This document shows, piece by piece, positions 1-9,766 of a stretch of 38,300 nt of DNA (position 1 is its first letter; every line of letters begins with the position of its first letter). Position numbers and translations under genes: made by a program. Source of the stretch: Gammaproteobacteria bacterium RIFCSPLOWO2_12_47_11 (GTDB lineage Bacteria; Pseudomonadota; Gammaproteobacteria; Eutrophobiales; Eutrophobiaceae); the NCBI GenBank assembly GCA_001801885.1, contig MGYU01000045.1, forward strand, positions 1 to 38,300, written 5' to 3'. Under the pieces are notes generated by a model. It was not told the DNA's origin. It was given only the letters and a program-made list of their open reading frames with translations, and did not search any database.

Positions 1-12
1 TGATTTTGCCAT
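1..12 (-). CDS. rpmG: 50S ribosomal protein L33 (start only, cut by window edge)
   Basis: Only the first four codons are in the window: on the minus strand an ATG at 12 reads M-A-K-S, which fits the usual start of bacterial L33. It lies 4 bases after the rpmB stop codon, and rpmB-rpmG is the normal ribosomal protein pair. An AAAGG-like Shine-Dalgarno lies about 9 bases upstream, inside the end of rpmB. The call rests on gene order and four residues, so it is an inference. Confidence 0.7.
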
Positions 13-16
13 GGGT

Positions 17-253
17 CTATACCTTTACACCACTGGCACGCAGATTGGCCAGTACCTTGTCTATGCCTTGTTTGTCGATAATACGCAGACCCTGGTTACT
101 GACCCGCAGTTTGACCCAGCGGCTTTCGCTCTCAACCCAGAAACGGCGCGCATGTAAATTCGGCAGAAAACGGCGGCGCGTCCTGTTATTGGCATGGGAA
201 ACATTGTTCCCCATCTGCGGGCGTTTTCCTGTAACCTGGCAGACTCGTGACAT
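17..253 (-). CDS. rpmB: 50S ribosomal protein L28
   Basis: This 78-residue protein is a structural component of the large ribosomal subunit. The N-terminal stretch [19 protein letters not shown], the [17 protein letters not shown] segment and the RVSNQGLR segment match the gammaproteobacterial L28 pattern, and the length is that of the E. coli protein. It has only the single early cysteine, so it looks like the form without a zinc site. It is followed directly by the start of rpmG and preceded by radC on the same strand. A good sigma-70-like promoter lies in the gap between radC and this gene, so rpmB-rpmG probably has its own transcription start. Confidence 0.97.
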   Translation of the reverse strand: MSRVCQVTGKRPQMGNNVSHANNRTRRRFLPNLHARRFWVESESRWVKLRVSNQGLRIIDKQGIDKVLANLRASGVKV

Positions 254-287
254 GATGTTTGTGCTTCAGTGATTGAAAAGAGCGCGG

Positions 288-316
288 ATTTTACCCGTAA
301 TATCGCCATGATCCAA
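288..316 (-). promoter_or_regulatory. Probable sigma-70 promoter for rpmB-rpmG
   Basis: Reading the minus strand, a TTGGAT -35 box (311-316) is followed after exactly 17 bases by a TAAAAT -10 box (288-293), preceded by GGG. The -10 box is about 35 bases upstream of the rpmB ATG. It lies in the short gap after the radC stop. The match is good, but it is a sequence match only. Confidence 0.55.
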
Positions 317-324
317 GCCCTTTG

Positions 325-999
325 CTATAAGAGACCGCGCTCTGCAAAGGAAACCGCCTCATTATTGCCTATCACAAAGTGATCCAGTACCCGGATGTCC
401 ACCAGTTCCAGGGCGGTTTTCAGCCGCCGGGTCAGGGTAATATCAGCAGCACTGGGCTCAGCCACGCCGGAAGGGTGATTATGGGCAAAGATGATGGCAG
501 CGGCATTATGGCCCAGCGCCCTTTTCACAACCTCGCGCGGATAAACGCTCGCTCCGTCAATCGTGCCGTTAAACATCTTGTCAAAACTGATGACATGGTG
601 GCGGTTATTCAGGAACAGGCAGGCAAAAACCTCATGCGGGTAAGCACGCAACTGGGCCAGCAGGTAATCCCGGGTCGTTTTCGGGTTGGCCAGGACATCC
701 TGGTGACGAAGCCCGGTCTCAAGATAGCGTTTGCCAAGCTCTATCGCGGCCTGAATCTGTACGTACTTGGCCGGTCCCAGCCCCCGGGTTTTGCACAAGG
801 CCGGGGCGTCTGCCTCAATGAGCAAACGCAGATCACCAAAATCCATCAGCAGGTCACGGGCCAGGTCGACAGCCGTCTTGCCATTTATCCCCGTGCGTAA
901 AAATATGGCCAGTAATTCAGCATCGGAAAGGGCGGCCGGCCCTTTGGCAAGCAGTTTTTCTCTGGGTCTTTCGGCCTGGGGCCAGTCGTTGATAGGCAT
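325..999 (-). CDS. radC: RadC family JAB/MPN-domain protein
   Basis: This 224-residue protein has the two-part RadC build: an N-terminal helix-hairpin-helix-like part (residues 1-85, with [10 protein letters not shown] and [11 protein letters not shown]) and a C-terminal JAMM-type metalloprotease-like domain. The metal-site motif is visible as AHNHPSG (H173, H175) with a downstream aspartate (SAAD, D186). The cellular role is unsettled: the old link to DNA repair was withdrawn, and an activity on DNA-associated substrates is only assumed. The start has a strong AAGGAGG Shine-Dalgarno 7 bases upstream. It is divergent from coaBC, the usual gammaproteobacterial neighbour. Confidence 0.95.
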   Translation of the reverse strand: MPINDWPQAERPREKLLAKGPAALSDAELLAIFLRTGINGKTAVDLARDLLMDFGDLRLLIEADAPALCKTRGLGPAKYVQIQAAIELGKRYLETGLRHQDVLANPKTTRDYLLAQLRAYPHEVFACLFLNNRHHVISFDKMFNGTIDGASVYPREVVKRALGHNAAAIIFAHNHPSGVAEPSAADITLTRRLKTALELVDIRVLDHFVIGNNEAVSFAERGLL

Positions 1000-1047
1000 A
1001 ACAACCTCCTTGTTGTGGTGACTGTTCTGATTATTTCATTCGCATAT

Positions 1048-1056
1048 ATTATACCA
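1048..1056 (-). promoter_or_regulatory. Extended -10 promoter element for radC
   Basis: On the minus strand the sequence TGG-TATAAT (TATAAT at 53-48 of the 1000s) is a perfect -10 hexamer with the TGn extension, about 50 bases upstream of the radC start. No good -35 box sits at 16-18 bases, which is tolerated in extended -10 promoters. Called from sequence match only. Confidence 0.45.
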
Positions 1057-1108
1057 CGCAAATAAGAGGGTAAGACGTTGTGACTACAATTGGGGTAAAA
1101 TCCGGGCC

Positions 1109-2323
1109 ATGGCCTATTTGAAGCATAAACGCATATTGTTGGGGATCACCGGTGGCATTGCCGCTTATAAAAGTGCGGACCTAGTCCGGCGTCTGCGTGA
1201 ACAGGGTGCAGATGTCAGGGTAGTGATGACCCGATCAGCCTGTGAATTTATCACCCCGCTGACGATGCAGGCCTTGTCAGGCCGGCCCGTTCATACGGAA
1301 TTACTGGATTATTCCGCTGAAGCGGCCATGGGCCATATTGAGCTTGCGCGCTGGTGTGATGTGGTATTAATAGCACCGGCGAGCGCCAATTTTATGGCGC
1401 GTCTCACGCACGGGCAGGCCGATGATCTGTTAAGCACATTATGTCTGGCGGCATCCGTACCGCTGTTGCTTGCACCTGCCATGAACCAGCAGATGTGGCT
1501 AAACCCCGCTACCCAGGATAATGCACGCCTGTTAACCAGTCGTGGTATTACATTACTCGGCCCTGCTGATGGCAGCCAGGCCTGCGGCGATACTGGTCCA
1601 GGCCGTATGCTGGAGCCGGGTGATCTGATCGGACATCTGGACCATGTTTTTCAGACAAATACGCTGACAGCAAAAAAACTGGTAATCACTGCCGGACCAA
1701 CGCGGGAAGATATCGATCCGGTCCGGTTTATCTCAAACCGCAGTTCCGGGCGTATGGGTTATGCTGTTGCACGGGCCGCGGTTGAGGCGGGTGCCGAAGT
1801 TGTATTGATCTCGGGCCCGACATCACTTGAACTGCCCGAACGTGTGTTTTGCCAGCAGGTAGTCACCGCCCGGCAAATGCATGACGCCGTCATGAATGAA
1901 ATCAGGGACACGGATATTTTTATCGCAGCGGCCGCTGTTGCGGATTATCGCTGCAGCACCATTGCCGATCAGAAAATAAAAAAGACAGATGCATTCATTA
2001 ACTTAACGCTTGAAAAAAACCCCGATATTCTGGGAGAGGTGGCAAGTTTGTCACCTCCGCCATTCACAGTGGGTTTCGCTGCCGAGACAGAAGCATTACT
2101 GGAAAATGCCCGCAAGAAATTGATCAATAAAAAACTGGACATGATCGCAGCCAACCTGGTGGGTGATAACAGGGGTTTTGAAAGCGAGGACAACGAGCTG
2201 CAGATTATATGGAAGGACGGGAATATCAAACTTGATCATGCGCCCAAGGAAAAACTGGCCCGTAATCTGGTCGCAATTATTGCAAAACATATTCATGAAA
2301 AGAATTCAGCTCAAACTCATTGA
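1109..2323 (+). CDS. coaBC: Bifunctional phosphopantothenoylcysteine decarboxylase / phosphopantothenate-cysteine ligase
   Basis: This 404-residue cytosolic enzyme catalyses two steps of coenzyme A synthesis: ligation of cysteine to 4'-phosphopantothenate (CoaB) and decarboxylation of the product (CoaC). The N-terminal CoaC flavoprotein domain shows [18 protein letters not shown], the catalytic-histidine motif [24 protein letters not shown] and the cysteine motif [11 protein letters not shown]. The CoaB domain begins near residue 190 with [20 protein letters not shown], followed by [11 protein letters not shown] and AAVADYR. The length is normal. The C-terminus overlaps the dut start by 29 bases, so the two genes are probably co-transcribed, as is common in this group. 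I see no convincing Shine-Dalgarno near the ATG. Confidence 0.97.
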   Translation: MAYLKHKRILLGITGGIAAYKSADLVRRLREQGADVRVVMTRSACEFITPLTMQALSGRPVHTELLDYSAEAAMGHIELARWCDVVLIAPASANFMARLTHGQADDLLSTLCLAASVPLLLAPAMNQQMWLNPATQDNARLLTSRGITLLGPADGSQACGDTGPGRMLEPGDLIGHLDHVFQTNTLTAKKLVITAGPTREDIDPVRFISNRSSGRMGYAVARAAVEAGAEVVLISGPTSLELPERVFCQQVVTARQMHDAVMNEIRDTDIFIAAAAVADYRCSTIADQKIKKTDAFINLTLEKNPDILGEVASLSPPPFTVGFAAETEALLENARKKLINKKLDMIAANLVGDNRGFESEDNELQIIWKDGNIKLDHAPKEKLARNLVAIIAKHIHEKNSAQTH

Positions 2324-2747
2324 TGACAGATTAGGCAAAGACTTCCCTCTACCGGAATATGCAACAACAGGTTCAGCAGGACTGGATATCAGGGCCTGTC
2401 TGGATTCCCCGCTGGCATTGAATCCGGGGGAATCGTCGTTAATACCCAGTGGTTTTGCCATATACATAGAAGATAACGCTCTGGCAGCCGTCCTGTTACC
2501 CAGATCCGGCCTTGGGCACAAGCATGGAATTGTGCTTGGTAATCTGGTTGGATTGATCGATTCGGATTATCAGGGCCAGGTATATGTCTCTTGTTGGAAC
2601 CGCGGGAATGAATTATTTACGATAAACCCGGGTGACCGCATCGCACAAATGGTGTTTGTTTCCGTTGTGCAGGCCCATTTTGATCTGGTCAGTGATTTCA
2701 TTGACTCGTCGCGAGGTGCAGGCGGTTTTGGTCATACTGGTATATGA
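2295..2747 (+). CDS. dut: Deoxyuridine 5'-triphosphate nucleotidohydrolase (dUTPase)
   Basis: This 150-residue enzyme hydrolyses dUTP to dUMP and pyrophosphate, keeping uracil out of DNA and supplying dUMP for thymidylate synthesis. All five trimeric dUTPase motifs are visible in order: [31 protein letters not shown] with the catalytic aspartate, [10 protein letters not shown], and the C-terminal [10 protein letters not shown] arm. The open frame extends further upstream inside coaBC, but the ATG at 2295 ([11 protein letters not shown]) gives the normal family length and the usual N-terminus, so I chose it. It overlaps the end of coaBC by 29 bases. Confidence 0.96.
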   Translation: MKRIQLKLIDDRLGKDFPLPEYATTGSAGLDIRACLDSPLALNPGESSLIPSGFAIYIEDNALAAVLLPRSGLGHKHGIVLGNLVGLIDSDYQGQVYVSCWNRGNELFTINPGDRIAQMVFVSVVQAHFDLVSDFIDSSRGAGGFGHTGI

Positions 2748-2777
2748 AACATACAGAGAAATAAGGGGTAATTGAAG

Positions 2778-5444
2778 ATGGCAGGGCCGGTTTCGGGCAG
2801 GCGCATCAAACGGCGTACACTACGTAACATAACTATAGTTGCGGCCATTGCTATCATAGTGCTGGCTATTCTTGTTGCCGCATATCATTTTTCAGTCCTC
2901 CGCACAGAAAAAGCAAAACAGGAAAATATGGCGGGACTTGAAACAGCGGTCAATCATATGGGCGAAGCTGTTGCACGGCCTTTAAATCAGATTTACGGCC
3001 AGGTGGATGAATTGTTGAAAGAACACGATCTTGCCAGCCTGTTTATTGCTGTTGATATGAATGCGCTGAATACACTGGCAGAAATCCTGAAAGAAAAAAT
3101 ACCTTCAGCACTTAAGGTACGGCTGTTTTTTCCAGGCCAATATCAGCTGGATCGGGAATCCATACCACCACTGGGATATGCCTCGCTTGATTTGCTCAAA
3201 CAGGCAGAGCAATCAGGAAACAGAATGGGTGCCGAGGTACATGCTTTTGGTAATCCGGATGCCCATCTGGTTTTGATCCGCAGGATTACTGACGACACTG
3301 GCGCCTTACTCGGCCTGTTACATCTGAGTCTTGAAGTTACGCCATTTATCAAGCTGGACGAAGCAACCAAGGGTGTCAGTGGTTATGTTGAATTGGTGCA
3401 GAATATCGGCGACCGACTGCTGCTATTAAATAAAGCCGGCAATGCGCGGTATCGTCAGGGAGAGCCGGTCGTTACCAGGGAGGTGCCGGGATCGCGCTGG
3501 CGTATAAATTATTGGGCCCCGGTTACCGTAATTGCAGATGATCTGCAAAATGCAGACTCGAATTTTTTTTATATAATAATTTTAATATGCGCACTGGTTA
3601 TTATCGCCATAGTGTTCATGCTGCGCGGCAGAAAGTCCGGAGCTGTTAATCCGGGACATGATCCAGGGAACCAGGAAGTCGTATATGCCGGAGCTGTAAA
3701 GGCCATCATGGATGGATTGCATCCGGGTCTGGAAAAACTAATACCGGGAATATCCACAAAGGAAAACTCCGGTTCATCACGCCCAAAAATTTCACAGGGA
3801 CTAACGGGCAGCGATGATATTACGGCATTCGCCAAACCAGCCACGAAAGTATCCCCTGCAAGCAAAAACAATATACAGGCACCACCCACAAATCTTGCCA
3901 AGCCCGTTGCGCATGAAAAACCCAGGCCAGCCGTAACAGCAAAAAAGGCTGTTCATGCGAAACCCAAACCGGAGCCAACTGCCGGAACCACTGCCCATGA
4001 AATACCCAAACCGGCTGCAACTGCAAAGCCCACGACTGCACAGTTTGCTGCGCCAGAACCAACCCATGTAATTTCTGCAGACATATTTCGAGCCTATGAT
4101 ATTCGCGGTGTCGTTGGAAAAACCTTAACCGTTCACGCTGTCCAGGAGATTGGCCGGGCCATAGGTTCAGAAGCAAAGGCGCGTGGTCAGTCAGGGATGG
4201 TGGCAGGGCGTGACGGCAGAACTTCAAGCCTGGAGTTATCAGATGCATTAATCATGGGCCTGCGTGCTTCCGGCTGTGATGTCATCGATATAGGCCTGGT
4301 TGCAACACCGGTGCTGTATTTCGCAACATTCCACCTTGAGACAGGAAGCGGCGTGATGGTGACCGGCAGCCATAACGGCCCGGAATATAATGGATTAAAG
4401 ATAGTGATTGATAATCAAACCCTGTCAGGGGAGGCGATACAGTCGATACGGCAACGTATCGAATCCGGCAATATGAACACTGGTCAGGGAAGCCTGCAAT
4501 CTGCCGACATCACGACTGATTATCTGCGCCGGGTCACGGAAGATATTCCTGTGGCTCTGGGTGGTGCGTTTAAAGTGGTTGTAGATTGTGGTAATGGTGC
4601 TGCAGGTGGTATTGCACCACAAGTATATCGTGCCATTGGGCATGATGTTATTGAACTGTATTGTGATATAGACGGGAATTTCCCGAATCATCACCCGGAT
4701 CCCAGCCAGCCGGGGAATCTTCAGGCACTCATAGCCAAGGTGAAGGAAACCGGGGCAGATATCGGGTTTGCCTTTGATGGAGATGGTGACCGGCTGGGCG
4801 TGGTTGATGGTAAAGGTAACATCATATGGCCGGACCGCCAGATGATGTTATTTGCCCGCGATGTTCTGAGCCGTAATCCGGGGGCGGCTATCATCTACGA
4901 TGTGAAATGCAGCCGTTATCTGAAGTCGATCATCGAAACGAGCGGGGGCAAACCCATAATGTGGAAAACCGGTCATTCACTCATAAAGAAGAAAATGAAA
5001 GAGATTAATGCTCCATTGGCCGGAGAAATGAGTGGACATATTTTCTTTAAAGAACGCTGGTATGGTTTTGATGACGCAATATATGCAGGCGCCCGCATGC
5101 TGGAAATTCTTACCCGATCCAAGACCAGGCCTGCAGAAGTATTTGCAGATCTGCCGGGAGGGTTGGCTACACATGAATTACGTATTTCCCTGCCGGAAAA
5201 GTATCATGCCCAGTTCATGCAGGTGCTGAAAAAGAAAATGTCTTTTCAGGGGGCAGAAATTACAGATATTGATGGCATCCGTGCGGATTTTCCGGAGGGA
5301 TGGGGTTTAATCCGCCCCTCGAACACATCCCCCTGCCTGATCGCGCGTTTTGAGGCGGAAGATAAAAATTCACTGGAGAAGATCCAGAAGGATTTTCGCG
5401 ACCTGATACGTTCAGTAACACCGGACTTGAAGCTGCCGTTTTGA
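2778..5444 (+). CDS. algC: Membrane-anchored phosphomannomutase/phosphoglucomutase (AlgC type)
   Basis: This protein of about 888 residues joins an N-terminal membrane part to a C-terminal alpha-D-phosphohexomutase. The mutase converts mannose-6-P and glucose-6-P to the 1-phosphates that feed GDP-mannose and UDP-glucose for LPS and exopolysaccharide. Mutase motifs: FRAYDIRGVVGK, the phosphoserine loop VTGSHNGPEYNG, the metal loop FDGDGDRLGVVD, the sugar loop GEMSGHIFFKERW and the phosphate loop RPSNTSPCL. The N-terminal part has a membrane helix at about residues 18-40, a presumably periplasmic stretch and a second helix at about 265-283. A long Ala/Pro/Lys-rich linker with 14-residue repeats joins the two parts. 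The ATG at 2778 has an AAGGGG Shine-Dalgarno at proper spacing; a TTG two codons upstream is too close to it. Long AlgC forms with a membrane region are known in some gammaproteobacteria. Confidence 0.93.
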   Translation: MAGPVSGRRIKRRTLRNITIVAAIAIIVLAILVAAYHFSVLRTEKAKQENMAGLETAVNHMGEAVARPLNQIYGQVDELLKEHDLASLFIAVDMNALNTLAEILKEKIPSALKVRLFFPGQYQLDRESIPPLGYASLDLLKQAEQSGNRMGAEVHAFGNPDAHLVLIRRITDDTGALLGLLHLSLEVTPFIKLDEATKGVSGYVELVQNIGDRLLLLNKAGNARYRQGEPVVTREVPGSRWRINYWAPVTVIADDLQNADSNFFYIIILICALVIIAIVFMLRGRKSGAVNPGHDPGNQEVVYAGAVKAIMDGLHPGLEKLIPGISTKENSGSSRPKISQGLTGSDDITAFAKPATKVSPASKNNIQAPPTNLAKPVAHEKPRPAVTAKKAVHAKPKPEPTAGTTAHEIPKPAATAKPTTAQFAAPEPTHVISADIFRAYDIRGVVGKTLTVHAVQEIGRAIGSEAKARGQSGMVAGRDGRTSSLELSDALIMGLRASGCDVIDIGLVATPVLYFATFHLETGSGVMVTGSHNGPEYNGLKIVIDNQTLSGEAIQSIRQRIESGNMNTGQGSLQSADITTDYLRRVTEDIPVALGGAFKVVVDCGNGAAGGIAPQVYRAIGHDVIELYCDIDGNFPNHHPDPSQPGNLQALIAKVKETGADIGFAFDGDGDRLGVVDGKGNIIWPDRQMMLFARDVLSRNPGAAIIYDVKCSRYLKSIIETSGGKPIMWKTGHSLIKKKMKEINAPLAGEMSGHIFFKERWYGFDDAIYAGARMLEILTRSKTRPAEVFADLPGGLATHELRISLPEKYHAQFMQVLKKKMSFQGAEITDIDGIRADFPEGWGLIRPSNTSPCLIARFEAEDKNSLEKIQKDFRDLIRSVTPDLKLPF
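3909..4034 (+). repeat. Three tandem 42-bp (14-residue) repeats in the AlgC linker
   Basis: Three consecutive 42-bp units (3909-3950, 3951-3992, 3993-4034) each encode a 14-residue block beginning AHEKPRPAVTAK, VHAKPKPEPTAG and AHEIPKPAATAK. The pattern is (A/V)-H-x-x-P-(K/R)-P-x-x-T-A-x-x-x. The repeat is imperfect at DNA level. It lies in the flexible linker between the membrane part and the mutase domain and probably acts as a spacer. Confidence 0.75.
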
Positions 5445-5501
5445 TGCGGTTTTGCTTATACTGTGCCGGCGCCACAAGTTTTATTGTGACAGCATATTTG
5501 A

Positions 5502-6440
<939 letters not shown>

Positions 6441-6452
6441 GATAACATTTGT

Positions 6453-7040
6453 ATGACTGATCAGAAAACCAATCGTCGCCAGCAGATACTTGAAACTCTG
6501 GCACATGAACTCGAAATTCACCCGGGTTCACGTATTACCACTGCAAGCCTGGCCCATGCAGTCGGTGTGTCCGAAGCGGCGTTATATCGTCACTTCGCAA
6601 GCAAAGCCAAGATGTTCGAGGCACTCATTGATTTTGCAGAAGAATCTGTATTTGGTTTGATCAATACCATATTGTCACAGGAAAAAGACACAATTAACCG
6701 TTGTGAGAAGATCGTAAAACTGCTACTGAGTTTTTCCGAGAAGAACCCGGGAATTACACGCATCCTGCTGGGAGATGCGCTGGTCGGCGAGAACGAACGC
6801 TTGCGTCTGCGTGTTGGACAGTTTTTTGAAAGGATTGAAACCCAGTTCAGGCAGATTCTGCGCGAGGCCAATTTATCAAATGAAGCCAGGGCGGCCGCAA
6901 GTATTGATGCAACAGCCAATCAATTGCTGGTAATAATCGAAGGCAAGATGAGCCGATATGCCCGCAGCGAGTTTGAAAAAAAACCCACCATTTACTGGGA
7001 AGAACAATGGCAGGCGTTGAAAAACAGTTTATTCAGGTAA
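6453..7040 (+). CDS. slmA: Nucleoid occlusion factor SlmA (TetR family)
   Basis: This 195-residue TetR-type DNA-binding protein blocks FtsZ ring assembly over the nucleoid when bound to its chromosomal sites. The N-terminal helix-turn-helix is seen as RITTASLAHAVGVSEAALYRHFASKAKMFEALI. The all-helical C-terminal part carries NPGITRILLGDALVGENERLR, characteristic of SlmA and not of generic TetR repressors. The length matches E. coli SlmA (198). It follows argB by 12 bases; the coaBC-dut...slmA order is a common gammaproteobacterial arrangement. I did not find a clear SlmA-binding palindrome nearby. Confidence 0.93.
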   Translation: MTDQKTNRRQQILETLAHELEIHPGSRITTASLAHAVGVSEAALYRHFASKAKMFEALIDFAEESVFGLINTILSQEKDTINRCEKIVKLLLSFSEKNPGITRILLGDALVGENERLRLRVGQFFERIETQFRQILREANLSNEARAAASIDATANQLLVIIEGKMSRYARSEFEKKPTIYWEEQWQALKNSLFR

Positions 7041-7042
7041 AG

Positions 7043-7059
7043 ACACATTATTATTGTGT
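7043..7059. terminator. Weak AT-rich hairpin between convergent genes
   Basis: ACACA at 7043-7047 pairs with TGTGT at 7055-7059 around a 7-base loop, followed on the plus strand by GATTTTAGTT. It lies just after the slmA stop and overlaps the end of the convergent secreted-protein gene. The stem is short and AT-rich, so the terminator call is tentative. Confidence 0.25.
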
Positions 7060-7671
7060 TGATTTTAGTTCCTTGAACCTCTCTACATCTTTGGCATAAT
7101 CAAGTTTTACATGTTCCTTTTCTGCGTGTTTTCCCTCTATGAAATCATTATTCGTATCGATTTGCTTGCGTAATGATTCTATGTCCTTGATCAGATCTTC
7201 TGAAGCGGGTTTGCCGGCACGTTCTTCGTTGGCAGCCTGTTCAACAAGTTTATCCAGCGATGCCTGCAACTTCTTGTTCCGTGTCTCGGTATGAGAGATG
7301 GATAAATCAATGGCTGCTATCTTCCCGTCCCGCGCCATTTCAATATCATCTACGTTACTGAAGGTGTCCAGCAGTATCCGGTCCTTTTTGATTGCTTCTT
7401 CATTAATACGGTCCTGCTCTGCCTGAATTTCGGCCTGTCGTTTTTCTTCAGCCAGCTCTTCATCGGTTTTTTCACGCGCTGTTTCGTCAACAACAAAGCC
7501 GCGCTTGTCCAGTTCCTTATGACCTGACTCTGCATATTCTGGCGGAAGTTTGTCCCCACATTCTTTCACGCCTTCATTATTGGTCCAGCAGACAATACGG
7601 GACTGGGCAGGAATCGAGAGAGAGGCCAGTGTCAATGTAATAATCAGAGTAAACAATTTGGGTGATTTCAT
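7051..7671 (-). CDS. Secreted coiled-coil protein, DUF4124-like N-terminus
   Basis: I do not recognise a function for this 206-residue protein. It starts with a clear Sec signal peptide (MKSPKLFTLIITLTLASLSIPAQS, cleavage near residue 24-26). Then comes a short domain with the pattern I-x-C-W-T-N-x-E-G-x-x-x-C-G-D-x-L-P-P, which resembles the DUF4124 family of periplasmic proteins; its two cysteines (about residues 28 and 37) could form a disulfide. The rest, from about residue 60 to the end, is strongly charged and rich in Glu, Lys, Ala and Asp with heptad-like spacing, so a long coiled coil is likely. It stands alone between slmA (convergent) and pyrE. Confidence 0.8.
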   Translation of the reverse strand: MKSPKLFTLIITLTLASLSIPAQSRIVCWTNNEGVKECGDKLPPEYAESGHKELDKRGFVVDETAREKTDEELAEEKRQAEIQAEQDRINEEAIKKDRILLDTFSNVDDIEMARDGKIAAIDLSISHTETRNKKLQASLDKLVEQAANEERAGKPASEDLIKDIESLRKQIDTNNDFIEGKHAEKEHVKLDYAKDVERFKELKSTQ

Positions 7672-7771
7672 AACCGTACCCTATCAAAATAAAAGAGCCA
7701 ATTTCAGATTATTCGAGCCAGATTTTGACCATGTACATAAAAACATAGACAGTAAATAAAAGTATTGCAAA

Positions 7772-8419
7772 TCAAACGCCAACACCATACTCCTTGCGGT
7801 ATTGCCTGATATTCTCAAGGTTTGCCTGCATGGCCGGTATAGTCTCCAGATACTCAATCATATTGTCCAGCGTAATAATGCTTATGACCCTGATTTTATG
7901 CCGTTGTTCCACCTCCTGAACAGCGGAAAGCGGGCCGCCTCCCCGTTCCTGCCTGTCCATGGCAACTGCAACTCCGGCTGGCATGGCACCGGACTGTTTA
8001 ATGATGTCCACCGAGATATTGACTGAAGTGCCGGCCGATATCACATCGTCCACAATGACCACATTACCACTCAGGGCCGCGCCAAAGACGCCGCCGCCTT
8101 CACCATGGTCCTTGATTTCCTTGCGGTTGAAACAGAATGGCAGATTGCGATTAAATGAGTTTGCAAAGGCAACCGCGGTTGCTGCGGCCAGGGGTATGCC
8201 CTTATAGGCCGGGCCGAATAACATGTCACAGGGCAGACCGGAGGTCTGTATGGCATTTGCATAATAATGGCCCAGCTGTGCCAGACTGGTGCCATCGTTG
8301 AACAGGCCGCTGTTAAAAAAGTAAGGGCTTTTTCTGCCTGATTTTAATGTATAGTCACCAAAACACAGTGCGTTTCTGGAAATTGCAAACTCAATAAATT
8401 CTCTTTGGTATTTTTCCAT
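7772..8419 (-). CDS. pyrE: Orotate phosphoribosyltransferase
   Basis: This 215-residue enzyme joins orotate to PRPP to make orotidine 5'-monophosphate in pyrimidine synthesis. The PRPP-binding motif VVIVDDVISAGTS is clear. Other family features are DYTLKSGRKSPYFFNSGLF near the N-terminus, the GPAYKGIPLA segment, and the flexible-loop region FNRKEIKDHGEGG with lysine and histidine. The length matches the E. coli enzyme (213). It is about 8.5 kb from the other pyr genes in the window and is transcribed away from xth across a 119-base gap. Confidence 0.97.
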   Translation of the reverse strand: MEKYQREFIEFAISRNALCFGDYTLKSGRKSPYFFNSGLFNDGTSLAQLGHYYANAIQTSGLPCDMLFGPAYKGIPLAAATAVAFANSFNRNLPFCFNRKEIKDHGEGGGVFGAALSGNVVIVDDVISAGTSVNISVDIIKQSGAMPAGVAVAMDRQERGGGPLSAVQEVEQRHKIRVISIITLDNMIEYLETIPAMQANLENIRQYRKEYGVGV

Positions 8420-8538
8420 TCGTATTTCTCAGGACACGTTCATTTGCTACAGGTATACACAGACCCTAATCATAACGTACATAGACGCTGTCAGATATTA
8501 TTATTGATGATAGGATTGTTTGCCGGGTAACAATAGTA

Positions 8539-9312
8539 GTGAAAATTCTCACCCTGAATGTCAATGGCATACGCTCAGCCCAACGCAAGGGTTTTTTCCA
8601 GTGGATGCAGAGACAGGCAGCAGATATCGTTTGTATACAGGAACTCAAGGCCTGGAGAGATCAGCTGGATGCAGAGGTATTGTCTCCACAGGGCTATAAC
8701 GGGTTTTTTAATACAGCAGAAAAAAAAGGATATAGCGGTGTAGCCTTATATACACGTAAAAAACCGGATCGGATCAGTAACAAGCTTGGTTGGAAACATG
8801 CCGATACTGAAGGACGTTTTTTACAAGCTGATTTCGACAAATTGAGTGTGATTTCCATTTATCTTCCATCCGGTTCCTCCGGCCCTGAACGGCAGGCCAT
8901 AAAATTTAATTTCATGGAACGGTTTATGCCGCTGCTGGCAAAATTCCGCAGGCAGAAACGGCACATTATTCTTTGTGGTGACTGGAATATTGCCCACAAG
9001 GAGATGGATCTTAAAAACTGGCGGGGAAATCAGAAAAACTCAGGATTTCTGCCTGAGGAACGGGCCTGGCTGGATGATTTGTTTAACCGTGTCGGCATGG
9101 TGGACGCTTTTCGGGTAGTAAATCAGGAGAAAGATGAATACACATGGTGGTCAAACCGGGGGCAGGCCTGGGCAAAGAATGTAGGATGGCGGATTGACTA
9201 TCAGATTATCTCGCCCGCCTTAAAGGGCAAAGTTCGCAGTGCGGATATTTACAAGAAAGAACGATTTTCGGATCATGCGCCCCTGATCATGGAATACGAT
9301 ATTCCGTTTTGA
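8539..9312 (+). CDS. xth: Exodeoxyribonuclease III
   Basis: This 257-residue enzyme is an AP endonuclease and 3'-5' exonuclease of base excision repair. The exonuclease III / endonuclease-exonuclease-phosphatase motifs are present in order: LNVNGIRSAQRKG, IVCIQELKAW with the metal-binding glutamate, GYSGVALYTRKKP, CGDWNIAHKEMDLKNW, WWSNRGQAWAKNVGWRIDYQI and SDHAPLIMEYD with the catalytic histidine. The length is typical. The start is a GTG and has only a weak Shine-Dalgarno; an alternative start is not obvious because conserved sequence begins at residue 3. It converges on the DUF4426 gene 13 bases beyond its stop. Confidence 0.95.
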   Translation: MKILTLNVNGIRSAQRKGFFQWMQRQAADIVCIQELKAWRDQLDAEVLSPQGYNGFFNTAEKKGYSGVALYTRKKPDRISNKLGWKHADTEGRFLQADFDKLSVISIYLPSGSSGPERQAIKFNFMERFMPLLAKFRRQKRHIILCGDWNIAHKEMDLKNWRGNQKNSGFLPEERAWLDDLFNRVGMVDAFRVVNQEKDEYTWWSNRGQAWAKNVGWRIDYQIISPALKGKVRSADIYKKERFSDHAPLIMEYDIPF

Positions 9313-9325
9313 TAAGGGCAGGGAA

Positions 9326-9766
9326 TCAATTTGTATAAAACTGCTCCTGAAAGGATATTTGATAGACGGTTTGTTCGCCTTCCGGGGTGATCTGGAAATC
9401 GTATTTCAGTGTTTCCAGGTTTGCAACGGTGGACACTGCAATATAGTAAACAGCATCCTCTTCCACTACCTCACGTATTTGCAATGTACGCAACTGTTCA
9501 CTCAGATTTTTGACGGCACCTTCTATTTTTGCCCTGACCGGTTTGCCTATTGAGCCTTGCTCATTCTTAAGCACGGAGATATTGACCATGGCACGGTTTT
9601 TACTGCGCTGGATCTGGTATTGTTTTGCCACCTCCGGTGAGAGGGTATCAGTGGTAAAGGCACTGTAGTGTATGGTGTAGTCACCAAATATTTTGGATTG
9701 TTCAGCAAATGCAACAGCAGGAATAAACGCCGCTAAAAACAAATTGATCAAATGCCGTCTGATCAT
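9326..9766 (-). CDS. DUF4426 family periplasmic protein
   Basis: This 146-residue protein has a Sec signal peptide (residues 1-21, ending AVAFA) and then a single domain that I recognise as DUF4426: FGDYTIHYSAFTTDTLSPEVAKQY near the start and the VNISVLKNE strand. Its function is unknown. In many gammaproteobacteria it lies downstream of metX-metW or with yggT/yggU, and here it follows yggU at a distance of 104 bases. An AGGAG Shine-Dalgarno lies about 10 bases before the ATG. Confidence 0.88.
   Translation of the reverse strand: MIRRHLINLFLAAFIPAVAFAEQSKIFGDYTIHYSAFTTDTLSPEVAKQYQIQRSKNRAMVNISVLKNEQGSIGKPVRAKIEGAVKNLSEQLRTLQIREVVEEDAVYYIAVSTVANLETLKYDFQITPEGEQTVYQISFQEQFYTN

Noticed and set aside
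379-900. 173-codon open frame opposite radC
   Set aside because: It is fully antisense to a clear radC gene with intact motifs; no Shine-Dalgarno or family features.
3820-4248. 142-codon open frame opposite the algC linker
   Set aside because: The low-complexity linker leaves the opposite strand free of stops; composition is Trp/Leu/Gln-rich and not protein-like.
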